DNA from: an uncultured bacterium
GTDB taxonomy: Bacteria > Bacteroidota > Bacteroidia > Chitinophagales > CAIODY01
Length of the DNA stretch: 64,000 bases
NCBI GenBank assembly: GCA_903857255.1
Contig: CAIODY010000043.1
Location: 174,344-238,343, forward strand
Direction: 5' to 3'
Position 1 is the first letter of the stretch. Each line of letters opens with the position of its first letter. Below, piece by piece: positions 31,161-41,395 of this stretch. A program made the position numbers and the translations under genes. The notes beneath the pieces were generated by a model, which worked only from the letters and a program-made list of their open reading frames with translations, made no database searches and was not told the DNA's origin.

Positions 31161-31219
31161 TAAGTTGGCTTGTTAATCTCGGTTGATGATATCAACAAGT
31201 AAAGTATCGTTTGGTTGTG
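31161..31219. repeat. Hairpin-bearing dispersed repeat, copy 2
   Basis: CTTGTT...CAACAAGT...TTTGGTTGTG order shared with 21702-21745. Confidence 0.45.
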
Positions 31220-31238
31220 CTTTGTTTAAAAATGATGC

Positions 31239-32186
31239 TTATTCAATGGCAGTTAAATTTCGTTTTGCTTCCACAAATTCGTTCCAAATTTCATCCACAA
31301 TTGCTGCGGCAGGTTTTATTTCTTTTATCAACGAAGCGGCTTGCCCAATTTCCAATTCGCCTTCGTTCAAATCACCTTCAAACATGCCTTTCTTGGCTCG
31401 TCCACGACCAAGCATTTCCTTCAACATATTTTCATCAGCACCATTTTTTTCTGCTAAAAAAACTTCGTCAAAAAATTTGTTTTTGATGAGTCGAACAGGT
31501 GTTAATTTCTTCAAAGCCAACATCGTATCGCCTTCATTTATATTTATCACACTTTGCTTAAAAGCCGCATGAGCACTGCTTTCTACGCTGGCAACAAATC
31601 GGCTTCCAATTTGCACACCTTCGGCACCCAAGGCAAAAGCCGCCAGCATGGCTCGTCCAGTAGCAATTCCACCAGCAGCAATGATTGGAATTTTTACCGC
31701 TTCTTTCATCGCAGGGATTAAACAAAGTGTGGTTGTTTCTTCTCGACCGTTATGACCGCCTGCTTCAAAACCCTCACCCACCACAGCATCTACGCCAGCC
31801 TCTTCACTTTTTTTTGCAAATTTTGCGCTGCTTACCACATGCACCACTTTGATACCATGTTGTTTTAAAATGCTCGTCCAAGTTTTTGGATTGCCAGCCG
31901 AAGTGAATACCACAGGCACTTTCAAGTCGATAATGATTTGAATATGCTTTTCAATATCAGGATATAACATCGGCACATTCACCGCAAAAGGTTTGTTGGT
32001 AACGGCTTTGCATTTTTCGATATGCTCTTTTAAAATTTCGGGATACATACTTCCGCTGCCAATGATGCCCAATCCGCCTGCATTACTCACTGCCGAAGCC
32101 AGTTCCCAACCGCTGCACCAAATCATGCCAGCCTGAATGATAGGATATTTGATTTGAAATAAATCGCAAATTCTGTTGTTGTTCAT
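31239..32186 (-). CDS. Nitronate monooxygenase-like flavin oxidoreductase
   Basis: YPIIQAGMIWCSGWELASAVSNAGGLGIIGSG; EGFEAGGHNG; PIIAAGGIATGRAM. Confidence 0.88.
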   Translation of the reverse strand: MNNNRICDLFQIKYPIIQAGMIWCSGWELASAVSNAGGLGIIGSGSMYPEILKEHIEKCKAVTNKPFAVNVPMLYPDIEKHIQIIIDLKVPVVFTSAGNPKTWTSILKQHGIKVVHVVSSAKFAKKSEEAGVDAVVGEGFEAGGHNGREETTTLCLIPAMKEAVKIPIIAAGGIATGRAMLAAFALGAEGVQIGSRFVASVESSAHAAFKQSVININEGDTMLALKKLTPVRLIKNKFFDEVFLAEKNGADENMLKEMLGRGRAKKGMFEGDLNEGELEIGQAASLIKEIKPAAAIVDEIWNEFVEAKRNLTAIE

Positions 32187-32233
32187 AAATTCAATTGAAG
32201 TTGCAAGATAGAAAAGCAAGGAAATTTTTTCTC

Positions 32234-32241
32234 TACTTTTG
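32234..32241 (+). promoter_or_regulatory. -7 box TACTTTTG only 5 nt before ATG 32247
   Basis: Matches TAnnTTTG. Confidence 0.45.
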
Positions 32242-32246
32242 CTCTC

Positions 32247-33233
32247 ATGAATAAAATTTCTGCGGCAATAAAAAACTTTAAAAGCAAGCATGTAGCGGTG
32301 ATTGGCGATGTGATGATGGACCATTATATCACTGGAAAAGTGGAACGCATTTCGCCCGAAGCACCTGTGCCTGTGGTGAGTGTGAATTCATTTGATGACC
32401 GAGCTGGCGGCGCAGCCAACGTGGCTTTGAACATTTGTGCACTAGGTGCAAAATGCAGTTTGTTTAGCATTATTGGCAATGATGTGCATGGCAAAAAACT
32501 GACTTCAATTTGCAAATCGAAAAAAATAAATACCGAAGGATTGATTGCTTCATCGAACAGAATGACAACGCTGAAAGCCCGTGTAATTGGCAACAATCAT
32601 CAGTTGCTGCGTTTCGACCATGAAACGACCGAAGATATTTTATCTGTTGATGAACAAAAATTGATTGCTGCGTTCAAAAATTATTCAAAGAAAAATAAAT
32701 TGGATGCGGTTGTTTTAGAAGATTATAACAAAGGTGTTTTAACGAAAAATTTAATTCACGAAATCATTGCATACTGCAACAAACAAGGCATTCCAACCTT
32801 AGTTGACCCAAAAAAGAAAAATTTTTTCGAGTATAAAGATTGCACACTGTTCAAACCAAATTTGAAAGAAATAAAAGATAGTTTGCATGACATTTCTATT
32901 CAACCCGAGTTAAAAAATTTACAACAAGCATCAAAGCTTTTGCAAAAGAAAATCGGCAACAAAATCAGTGTGATTACATTGGCAGAAAAAGGAATTTTCT
33001 TTCATCAAAAAAACAATAGTGAAATTGTTCCTGCGCATATTCGCAACATCGCCGATGTGTCGGGCGCAGGCGATACAGTGGTTTCTGTTTTAGCCTTGGG
33101 ACTGGCTTCGCAAATGGATTTGCACGAGATTGCATGGCTTGGTAATTTAGCCGGTGGCTTGGTTTGCGAAGAGCCAGGTGTTGTTACTATCGATTTGAAA
33201 AAGCTGGAAAGTGAAATCACTAAAATTAAATAA
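32247..33233 (+). CDS. D-glycero-beta-D-manno-heptose-7-phosphate kinase (HldE N-terminal domain type)
   Basis: VAVIGDVMMDHYITGKVERISPEAPVPVV; NIADVSGAGDTVVSVLALGLA. Confidence 0.9.
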   Translation: MNKISAAIKNFKSKHVAVIGDVMMDHYITGKVERISPEAPVPVVSVNSFDDRAGGAANVALNICALGAKCSLFSIIGNDVHGKKLTSICKSKKINTEGLIASSNRMTTLKARVIGNNHQLLRFDHETTEDILSVDEQKLIAAFKNYSKKNKLDAVVLEDYNKGVLTKNLIHEIIAYCNKQGIPTLVDPKKKNFFEYKDCTLFKPNLKEIKDSLHDISIQPELKNLQQASKLLQKKIGNKISVITLAEKGIFFHQKNNSEIVPAHIRNIADVSGAGDTVVSVLALGLASQMDLHEIAWLGNLAGGLVCEEPGVVTIDLKKLESEITKIK

Positions 33234-34697
33234 ATGTCGGCTTCTCTTTTTCTGCTTTTCATTTTAATTTATTTCGTTGGATTGTATGCCGTTGCTTGGT
33301 ACACTTCTCGTGGCGCAAGCGAACATTCTTTTTTCATCGGTGCAAGACAAAGCAACTGGATGATTGTAGCTTATGGCATGATTGGTACGTCATTAAGTGG
33401 TGTTACATTTATGAGTGTGCCTGGCAAAGTTGAGGCAGCTCATTTCACTTACTTTGGCGTTGTAATAGGCTATTTTATTGGTTATTTCGCCGTTGCTTAT
33501 ATTTTGTTGCCGCTGTATTATCGTTTGCAACTCACTTCTATTTATAATTATTTATTGCAACGTTTCGGCAATACGAGTTATAAAACTGGCTCCTTATTTT
33601 TTATTGTAAGTCGCACAATGGGCGCAACAATTCGCATGTACTTAGTGATAAATGTTTTGCAACTTTTTATTTTAGATGCATGGCATATTCCATTTGCAGC
33701 CACCACAGCGGTTATTCTGTTGATGATTTGGTTGTACACTTTTAAAGGTGGCGTAAAAACAATTGTATGGACTGATATGCTGCAAACCACTTTTATGTTG
33801 CTGGCTCTATTTATTTGTGTATTTTATATCAAAGCCGATTTGGCGTTCGATTGGAACGGTGTTTGGCAAAATTTTACTTCAAAAAATTACAATGAAATTT
33901 TGAATACAGATTATAATAGTGCAGGATTTTTCATGAAACAGATTTTAGGCGGAGCCTTTGTAACCATTGCCATGACTGGGCTCGACCAGGAGATGATGCA
34001 GAAAAATATCAGTTGTAAAAACTTAGGTGATTCTCAAAAGAATATGATTTCATTCAGCTTTATTTTGTTGCTGGTGAATTTTGTTTTTTTGATTCTGGGC
34101 GGATTATTGTATTTATATGTGGAAGCGCATCACCTTGTGAAACCTGCATTAACGGATAATTTATTTCCGACCATTGCATTGAATTATCTGCCACCAATTG
34201 TTTCCATTCTTTTTATTATTGGATTAATCAGTGCATTATTTCCAAGTGCCGATGGTGCTATCACAGCTCTCACAACTTCCGTTTGCATTGATGTTTTGCA
34301 AATAGATAAAAATGAAAATTTAGATGATGTCCGCAAAAAGCTTATCCGTAAAGGCGTTCAGCTCGTTATCATTTTTGCATTCTTGCTTTGCATTTTATAT
34401 TTCAAATGGTTAAATCAATTGGCTGTGATTGATACGTTGTTGAAAATTGCATCTTACACTTATGGTCCGTTGCTTGGTTTATATGCTTTTGGTTTATTTA
34501 CAAAAAAACAAATTACCGATAAATACGCATGGATAGTGTGTTTAGCAGCTCCAACATTGTGTTATTGCTTAAATGATTATCAGCAAAAAAATCATTTACT
34601 TGGCAGTTATCAAATTGGTTTGGAATTATTAATCATCAACGGAATGCTTACCTATTGCGGCTTGTGGCTGATTTCGAAAAAAAAAGCTGCTCTGTAA
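33234..34697 (+). CDS. Sodium:solute symporter family protein
   Basis: SSF-type multi-TM protein; ASEHSFFIGARQSNWMIVAYGMIGTSLSGVTFMSVPG. Confidence 0.88.
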   Translation: MSASLFLLFILIYFVGLYAVAWYTSRGASEHSFFIGARQSNWMIVAYGMIGTSLSGVTFMSVPGKVEAAHFTYFGVVIGYFIGYFAVAYILLPLYYRLQLTSIYNYLLQRFGNTSYKTGSLFFIVSRTMGATIRMYLVINVLQLFILDAWHIPFAATTAVILLMIWLYTFKGGVKTIVWTDMLQTTFMLLALFICVFYIKADLAFDWNGVWQNFTSKNYNEILNTDYNSAGFFMKQILGGAFVTIAMTGLDQEMMQKNISCKNLGDSQKNMISFSFILLLVNFVFLILGGLLYLYVEAHHLVKPALTDNLFPTIALNYLPPIVSILFIIGLISALFPSADGAITALTTSVCIDVLQIDKNENLDDVRKKLIRKGVQLVIIFAFLLCILYFKWLNQLAVIDTLLKIASYTYGPLLGLYAFGLFTKKQITDKYAWIVCLAAPTLCYCLNDYQQKNHLLGSYQIGLELLIINGMLTYCGLWLISKKKAAL

Positions 34698-34834
34698 CCG
34701 CATAAATACTCGACTACATTTTAAGTTGCTAATGTTGTTTTATAAATAATTTAACAACTCATTTACCTGCATTTACAATTGGTTTAAAAAAATAAATGGC
34801 TGATGCTAATATTACTGAATTAATTTAGCAACCC

Positions 34835-36136
34835 ATGAAAAGCCGTTCTATACGCTTTGTTGTATTATTTGGGTCATTAGTCGTAGTTGGGCTATTGGCG
34901 ATACAAATCTATTGGGTGAAGAATGCGCTGGATTTAAAAGACCGTGAATTTAACAGCAATGTGCAAATGGCTTTGATGAAAGTAGTGAACCAAGTAACCA
35001 ACTTTGGCGGCGACACTACACAAATTGTTGAACCCATCAAACAGTTGCCCGACAATATGTATGTGGTAACTATCAACGAAAAAATTACACCCACTATTTT
35101 AGAAACTTTATTGAAACGCCAATTTGAAATGCATCATTTAGATATGGATTTTGAATATGGCATTTATGATTGCAATACTAACAATGTGGTGTATGGCAAT
35201 TACATTAATTTTGATGAAATAAAAGCGGCGTTTCAACAAACCTCATTCCCCAAAAAGCAGATGAATGCTACATTTCCGAAGTTGTTGAAAGATGAATATT
35301 ACTTTTTGGTTCGATTCCCCACCAAAAAAACTTTTATGGTGGAGCAAATGGGATTTTGGGTTTTTAGCACCTTGGTTTTAGTGTTGGTGATTTTATTTTT
35401 TACTTACGCTGTGTTTGTCATTTTAAAGCAAAGAAGATTGAGTGAAGTGCAAACTGATTTCATCAACAACATGACGCATGAATTTAAAACACCGCTTTCC
35501 ACCATTTCTATTTCCACTGATGTGTTGCTACAACCCAATATTGTCAACAATCCTGAACGATTGATGAGTTATGCCACCATTATTCAAGATGAAGCCAACC
35601 GATTAAAAAATCAGGTGGAAAGAGTTTTGCAAATGGCAAAACTGAACAAACAAAAAATTAAAATTAACACCGAACTTTATGATATTCATTTGCTGATAAA
35701 AGATGCAGTAGAAAAATTAAAATTATTGATTTACAATAAAGGCGGCAAAATAAATTTAGAATTGCATGCGGCTGAAAGCCTTGTAAACCTTGATAAATTG
35801 CACATGCAAAACATTATTTACAATTTGTTAGATAATGCGATAAAATATTGTGATGAAGAACCAGTTATTACTATCAGCACACAAAATGTAAAAAAAGGCA
35901 TTGAAATTGCGGTATCGGACAATGGCATTGGAATTCCTGCCGATTCGCAACCGATGATTTTTGATAAATTTTATCGAGTGCCTACAGGCAATGTACATGA
36001 TGTAAAAGGATTTGGGCTCGGACTAAATTATGTGAAAATTATGACCGAAGCACACAAAGGAATCGTACGATTGAAAAGTGAAGTAGGTAAAGGCACAACC
36101 ATTTTTATCACCTTGCCAATTGAAGAACGAAAATAA
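34835..36136 (+). CDS. Two-component sensor histidine kinase
   Basis: MTHEFKTPLSTISIS (HisKA), DNGIGIP, GFGLGLNYV. Confidence 0.93.
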   Translation: MKSRSIRFVVLFGSLVVVGLLAIQIYWVKNALDLKDREFNSNVQMALMKVVNQVTNFGGDTTQIVEPIKQLPDNMYVVTINEKITPTILETLLKRQFEMHHLDMDFEYGIYDCNTNNVVYGNYINFDEIKAAFQQTSFPKKQMNATFPKLLKDEYYFLVRFPTKKTFMVEQMGFWVFSTLVLVLVILFFTYAVFVILKQRRLSEVQTDFINNMTHEFKTPLSTISISTDVLLQPNIVNNPERLMSYATIIQDEANRLKNQVERVLQMAKLNKQKIKINTELYDIHLLIKDAVEKLKLLIYNKGGKINLELHAAESLVNLDKLHMQNIIYNLLDNAIKYCDEEPVITISTQNVKKGIEIAVSDNGIGIPADSQPMIFDKFYRVPTGNVHDVKGFGLGLNYVKIMTEAHKGIVRLKSEVGKGTTIFITLPIEERK

Positions 36137-36165
36137 ATATCATTAAACTAAAAAATAGAATACAG

Positions 36166-36861
36166 ATGAAAAACAAAATTCTTTTAGCTGAAGACGACCA
36201 AAATTTAGGTTTTGTAATTAAAGATTTATTGCAAGGCGAAGGGTACAAAGTAGAATGGGTGAAAGATGGCAATGCAGCCTTGAAATCGTTTGTGAATGGC
36301 AGTTTTGACTTGTGTGTATTGGATGTGATGATGCCCAAAAAAGATGGCTATTCACTTGCCGAGGACATCAGGAAAAGCGATAAAAAAACACCGATTATTT
36401 TTCTTACCGCCAAAGGCATGAAAGAAGATGTGATAAAAGGATTTAAAGCTGGCGGCGATGATTATATCACCAAGCCATTTAACACCGAAGAGTTTAAACT
36501 TCGTGTGATGGCTATGTTGAAACGCACTAAAGGTGAAGAAAAATTGGAAGAGTTGAAACAAAATTATACAGTAGGCAAATATAAATTTGACCATAAAAAT
36601 TTGACGCTACAGTTTGAAAAAGAAGAACCGATGAATCTTACTGCGAAAGAAGCTGACATCATGCAAATCTTTTGTCATCATATTGGAGAAGTGGTTACTC
36701 GTGAAGATATTTTAAAACGAGTTTGGGGCGATGATGATTATTTTATTGGCAGAAGTATGGATGTATTTATCAGTCGTTTACGTAAATATTTAAAAGATGA
36801 CGAACGCCTGCAAATAGTGAATATACATGGTGTTGGCTTCAAAATGTTATTGGAAAAATAA
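36166..36861 (+). CDS. OmpR/PhoB-type response regulator
   Basis: ILLAEDDQNLGFV, CVLDVMMPKKDGYSL; winged-helix C-terminus. Confidence 0.94.
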   Translation: MKNKILLAEDDQNLGFVIKDLLQGEGYKVEWVKDGNAALKSFVNGSFDLCVLDVMMPKKDGYSLAEDIRKSDKKTPIIFLTAKGMKEDVIKGFKAGGDDYITKPFNTEEFKLRVMAMLKRTKGEEKLEELKQNYTVGKYKFDHKNLTLQFEKEEPMNLTAKEADIMQIFCHHIGEVVTREDILKRVWGDDDYFIGRSMDVFISRLRKYLKDDERLQIVNIHGVGFKMLLEK

Positions 36862-36906
36862 AACAGATTTTGGATTTTTTGTTGACTGAAAACTTTGAAC
36901 TGATTA

Positions 36907-38322
36907 CTATTTTCCTTTTCCTTGAAAAATAATCAACACGGTGTAAATCATGATTTTAAAATCCAAAGCCAACGACATATTTTCGATGTATAACAAATCG
37001 AATTTCATGCGTTCAACCATTTCATCTACATTGCTGGCATAGCCAAATTTCACCATTCCCCAACTGGTTAAACCGGGTTGTACTTTTTGCAAATGCTTAT
37101 AAGCTGGCGAAAGCTCCACTACTTTTTCTATGTAATATTTTCGTTCGGGTCGTGGACCAACTAAGCTCATATCGCCTTTTAAAATGTTGATGAATTGTGG
37201 CAATTCATCAATGCGCCATTTGCGCATCACTTTTCCCCAAGGTGTAATTCGGCTGTCATCGTGGCTTGATAATGCTGGTCCATTTTTTTCAGCATCAACA
37301 TACATGCTTCGAAATTTCAGAATGGAAAATGGCTTATTGTTTTTACCAATTCTTTCTTGCAAATAAAAAATATTTCCAGCCGATGAAAGTTTTACTTTGA
37401 TAGCAGCAAAAATCAAAATTGGGGAAGTGATGATTAATGCAAGCAACGAAGCTGCCACATCAAAAATGCGCTTGATTTGGCGTTGCCAATCAGGCATCAA
37501 TTCAGGATGAATACCTATCAAAACCGCACCCATCACATGATTCATCTTTACACTGCCACTCAAAATATCATACATATCGGGTATGATGCTGATGTTAACA
37601 GGTTGGTCAGCCAATGAATTAATTAAGCTATTTAATTTTTCATGTTCACTGGTTTCAACCGCAATAATTACTTCTTCAATTTGATGTTGTTGAATAATTT
37701 CACTCAAATTTTTTAGTGTTCCTAAATTGCTTAAATATTTACTCAATCCATTTTTTCCATTTTCATCAGTATAAATAAATCCTTTGAACATATAGCCCAA
37801 TGAGCGTTTGCGGTTATCAATCTCTTTAAAAATATCAATCGCTAATTTATTGCCGCCTAATATTAAAGTGTTGTAACCAACTTTTCTATTCACTAATTGT
37901 CGCTTGGCTTGTGTGAGCAAAATGTAGCGAAATAAAAAAGTGATGAAAAAACTAAAAGCCCAAACCGCTAAAAAAGATTGGTAATAACCCGAAACATTTT
38001 TTACATAATCATCCAACAAAATAACGAAGAACAAAACAATGCTGCCGATTAAACTGATGAAGAATGTTTTGGTAAATTCATTCAATCGCGATTTGCGATA
38101 CACATCCGTATAAGCACCCGAAACGAAATGTAAGATAATCCAAAACAAAGGCACCAAAGCTAAGCCCCACAATAGTTTTCGGTCGTTGAGATAACTGACT
38201 TGAAATGGCGGAATTAATTTTTCGATGTAGGCTTTTCGAAAAATAAAAAATAACAACCATGCAGCCAATGATGCGGCATAATCAAAAAACAGGTAATAAT
38301 ATTTGCTGCGTTTTGGTGTCAA
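36907..38322 (-). CDS. Polyprenyl glycosylphosphotransferase (undecaprenyl-phosphate sugar transferase)
   Basis: KRIFDVAASLLALIITSPILIFAAIKVKLSS; KFRSMYVDAEKNGP; DELPQFINILKGDMSLVGPRPE. Confidence 0.92.
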   Translation of the reverse strand: MTPKRSKYYYLFFDYAASLAAWLLFFIFRKAYIEKLIPPFQVSYLNDRKLLWGLALVPLFWIILHFVSGAYTDVYRKSRLNEFTKTFFISLIGSIVLFFVILLDDYVKNVSGYYQSFLAVWAFSFFITFLFRYILLTQAKRQLVNRKVGYNTLILGGNKLAIDIFKEIDNRKRSLGYMFKGFIYTDENGKNGLSKYLSNLGTLKNLSEIIQQHQIEEVIIAVETSEHEKLNSLINSLADQPVNISIIPDMYDILSGSVKMNHVMGAVLIGIHPELMPDWQRQIKRIFDVAASLLALIITSPILIFAAIKVKLSSAGNIFYLQERIGKNNKPFSILKFRSMYVDAEKNGPALSSHDDSRITPWGKVMRKWRIDELPQFINILKGDMSLVGPRPERKYYIEKVVELSPAYKHLQKVQPGLTSWGMVKFGYASNVDEMVERMKFDLLYIENMSLALDFKIMIYTVLIIFQGKGK

Positions 38323-38329
38323 TTTTTTT

Positions 38330-39217
38330 TTAACGGCTGATTACTTTGATGTTGTCAAAATAAAAATTTACTGGCGAAGTAATATCGCCATAAGTGTTGC
38401 CAGCCTTCAATATCAATTGATACGAAGTGCCTTGCAATTGACTTACAGCATCTGAAATATCGATATAAACTTTATTCCAAGTTGATGAAGCTTTAAAAGT
38501 TTCGTGCCAATATTTTGTTGCAGTAGTTGATGTTGTTGATAGTAACCCAACTGTAAATGGATAATCGCATTTGTAATTCATTTCAACAAAAACCGTTGAA
38601 CTACTTAACAAAGCCCATGAGGTTGAGGTAACAACTTCTACTGTATCACGTGTCGGGTCCAAAGTTATTTTTCCATACCAACCCTCAAAGCTATTAGCAG
38701 TAATGTTTTCACGAACCATGTTAGTGTCGCCCATCAATTTATTAAAGGAAGAGCCCAATTCAAAATCTTCTTTCATTCTAAATTTTAAACTATCTACATA
38801 ATGAGCTTTGGGTGTCATTTCATAAGTTTTTCCTTCTTGCAAAGTGAGTGTGTCAAACCACGAAGAATAAAATGGATATTGAATGTGCATGGTGGTGATG
38901 CCATCTTTCATGATGCCAGGCGACAAAATAATTTGCGATTTCCCGTCTGCTAAAATTGCTGAATTTAATATCACAGGGATATTACACGGCAATTGATAAG
39001 CACCTAAATTTTGATTGTTAACATAAACCCACACATCAGTTACTTTGCTGCTTGCGCTGCCTTGTGCAGCATAATTGGTGGTGATATTAAATGGTTCAAT
39101 GTGAAAATAACATGGCGTTGGCGATGCTTTATGACAGCTCGAAATACTGATGAATAAAGGCGTTGCAAACCCAATGACAATTAGTAATAAAACAGAAGAA
39201 GAAATTTTTTTCATCAA
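38330..39217 (-). CDS. Putative lipoprotein
   Basis: Signal with lipobox-like SISSCHKA; no family recognised. Confidence 0.65.
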   Translation of the reverse strand: MMKKISSSVLLLIVIGFATPLFISISSCHKASPTPCYFHIEPFNITTNYAAQGSASSKVTDVWVYVNNQNLGAYQLPCNIPVILNSAILADGKSQIILSPGIMKDGITTMHIQYPFYSSWFDTLTLQEGKTYEMTPKAHYVDSLKFRMKEDFELGSSFNKLMGDTNMVRENITANSFEGWYGKITLDPTRDTVEVVTSTSWALLSSSTVFVEMNYKCDYPFTVGLLSTTSTTATKYWHETFKASSTWNKVYIDISDAVSQLQGTSYQLILKAGNTYGDITSPVNFYFDNIKVISR

Positions 39218-39262
39218 TTCAGTCGCAGATTTCGGTTACAATTTATGAGTTCTTAACGAAAG

Positions 39263-40234
39263 TTAAATTGGATTATTGCGTTTGATTTCATCCAATATTT
39301 GATAGCCAATCATCATGGCGTTGAAACCATCAGCAAATGGTACTTTGGTTTCGGTATCATTTAACATAGCATCTCTGAATAATTCGAGTTCCATTTTTAT
39401 GGCATTGTTTTCATCCACTTTTGGTGCTTCAAAATGAATGAATTTTTGTTTGTCGTTGCCCATTTCTACTGGTATTGCCCAATCATCATTTTCGGCTGTT
39501 GTACTCAATCTGCACACTTCAGTTTTCTTTTCTAAAAAATCAATCCCGATATAAGCATCAGGCTGAAACAAACGCATTTTCCGCATTTTTTTTAATGAAA
39601 TTCTGCTGGCTGTAATGTTGGCAACGCAACCATTATCAAACTCTAATCGAGCATTGGCAATATCAAATGTGTCGCTCACAATTGCCACACCACTTGCGCT
39701 GATTTTTTTCACACTCGATTTTACGATGGATAAAATAATATCAATGTCATGAATCATCAAATCCAGTATCACAGCCACATCTGCGCCTCGTGGATTGAAT
39801 TGTGCCAACCGATGGCACTCAATAAACATGGGATTTAATTGCCGATTTTGAATAGATAAAAATGCAGGATTAAATCGTTCAACATGCCCCACTTGCCCTT
39901 TTACACCTGCTTCCTGAATGAGCTGCAATAAATGTTTTGCTTCTTCTAAAGTGTTGGTTAAAGGTTTTTCTACAAACACATGCTTTTTCTTTTTCAAACA
40001 CAATACAGCATTTTCATAGTGCGTTGTAGTTGTGCTGGCAATATCAATCGCATCGCAAGCATCAATTAATTCTTCCCGATTTAAAAACCTGCGAACGCCC
40101 ATCTGTTCAGCCTTTGCAGCATTGTCACCAAATGGGTCGAAGAAACCAACCACCTCAATTTCTGCAATTAACAACCATTGTTGCAAATGAATTCTTCCTA
40201 AATGACCTGCACCAAATACGCCAACTTTAAGCAT
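39263..40234 (-). CDS. Gfo/Idh/MocA family oxidoreductase
   Basis: VGVFGAGHLGRIHLQQW; HVFVEKPLTNTLEEA. Confidence 0.92.
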   Translation of the reverse strand: MLKVGVFGAGHLGRIHLQQWLLIAEIEVVGFFDPFGDNAAKAEQMGVRRFLNREELIDACDAIDIASTTTTHYENAVLCLKKKKHVFVEKPLTNTLEEAKHLLQLIQEAGVKGQVGHVERFNPAFLSIQNRQLNPMFIECHRLAQFNPRGADVAVILDLMIHDIDIILSIVKSSVKKISASGVAIVSDTFDIANARLEFDNGCVANITASRISLKKMRKMRLFQPDAYIGIDFLEKKTEVCRLSTTAENDDWAIPVEMGNDKQKFIHFEAPKVDENNAIKMELELFRDAMLNDTETKVPFADGFNAMMIGYQILDEIKRNNPI

Positions 40235-40287
40235 TGTGTTATAAAAATGAACAACAAATGTAAGCAGAATTTTTTTTGAGCATCGTG

Positions 40288-40863
40288 TTATTCGTTTAGC
40301 AATTGCTCTACAATTTTTGGTAAGTATTCATGCTCTAATGCATGAATTTTTTTTGATAAAGTTTCAATAGTTTCATTTTCATCCACTGAACATTTCGCTT
40401 GAAAAATTATTTTGCCTTCATCATAATTTTCGTTTACAAAATGAATGCTGATGCCACTTTCATTTTCATTTGCTTCAATTACTGCTTCATGTACAAATCG
40501 CCCAAACATGCCTTTGCCGCCGTATTTAGGCAACAGCGCAGGATGAATATTGATGATTTTGTTTGGAAAATTTTGAATCAACCAATTTGGGATTTGTAAC
40601 AAAAAACCAGCTAACACAATAAAATCAATTTGATGTTGTTGTAAAATTGGCAACATTTTTTCAGCGGTTTTTAATTCCTCTTTATTGATTAAAAATGTAG
40701 CTACATTCATGGTTGCAGCTTTCTGCAAAACCAAAGCATCGGGTTTATTACACACTACCAATTTTATTTCAACTGCTGAATGATGCTGAAAATATTGCAT
40801 TAATTGTTGAGCATTGCTGCCGTTTCCGCTTGCGAAAATGGCGATGTGTTTTTTGTTTTTCAC
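40288..40863 (-). CDS. purN: Phosphoribosylglycinamide formyltransferase
   Basis: IAIFASGNGSNAQQLMQYF; FIVLAGFLLQIP; INIHPALLPKYGGKGMFG. Confidence 0.92.
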   Translation of the reverse strand: MKNKKHIAIFASGNGSNAQQLMQYFQHHSAVEIKLVVCNKPDALVLQKAATMNVATFLINKEELKTAEKMLPILQQHQIDFIVLAGFLLQIPNWLIQNFPNKIINIHPALLPKYGGKGMFGRFVHEAVIEANENESGISIHFVNENYDEGKIIFQAKCSVDENETIETLSKKIHALEHEYLPKIVEQLLNE

Positions 40864-40970
40864 TTTGCAAAGTTGCTGACTAAACTTAAATTTTTTTAAG
40901 ATTTTTCTGAAAAATTAAATCGTCAAAGCCTAACGAATTGCTTATTTTTGAGCCACAAAAAAAACTGGGT

Positions 40971-41387
40971 ATGAGCCAAAACCAACGCCCCATCAGAGTT
41001 TTAGTAGCTAAAGTAGGATTAGACGGACATGACCGTGGTGCAAAAGTTATTGCTTCGGCACTTCGTGATGCAGGTATGGAAGTGATTTACACAGGCTTAC
41101 GTCAAACGCCTGAAATGGTTGTGAATGCTGCATTACAAGAAGATGTGGATGCTATTGGTGTTAGCATTTTAAGCGGCGCACACAATACTGTTTTTCCAAA
41201 ATTAATTGAGTTGATGAAAGAACGTGAAATGCAAGATGTGTTGCTCACTGGTGGTGGAATTATACCCGATGATGATGCAAAAAAATTAAACGAAATGGGC
41301 GTTGGGAAATTATTTCCACCAGGTACTAATACCAGTGATATTGCGGATTACATCAAAATTTGGGTGAAGGAAAAAAGGAATTTTTAG
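40971..41387 (+). CDS. Methylmalonyl-CoA mutase cobalamin-binding subunit
   Basis: [43 protein letters not shown] (DxHxxG motif). Confidence 0.93.
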   Translation: MSQNQRPIRVLVAKVGLDGHDRGAKVIASALRDAGMEVIYTGLRQTPEMVVNAALQEDVDAIGVSILSGAHNTVFPKLIELMKEREMQDVLLTGGGIIPDDDAKKLNEMGVGKLFPPGTNTSDIADYIKIWVKEKRNF

Positions 41388-41395
41388 TTTTTATT

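Noticed and set aside
40971-41387. Frameshift or pseudogene explanation for the isolated B12-binding domain
   Set aside because: It has its own start and intact reading frame, and the catalytic subunit is far away; split mutases are a known arrangement.
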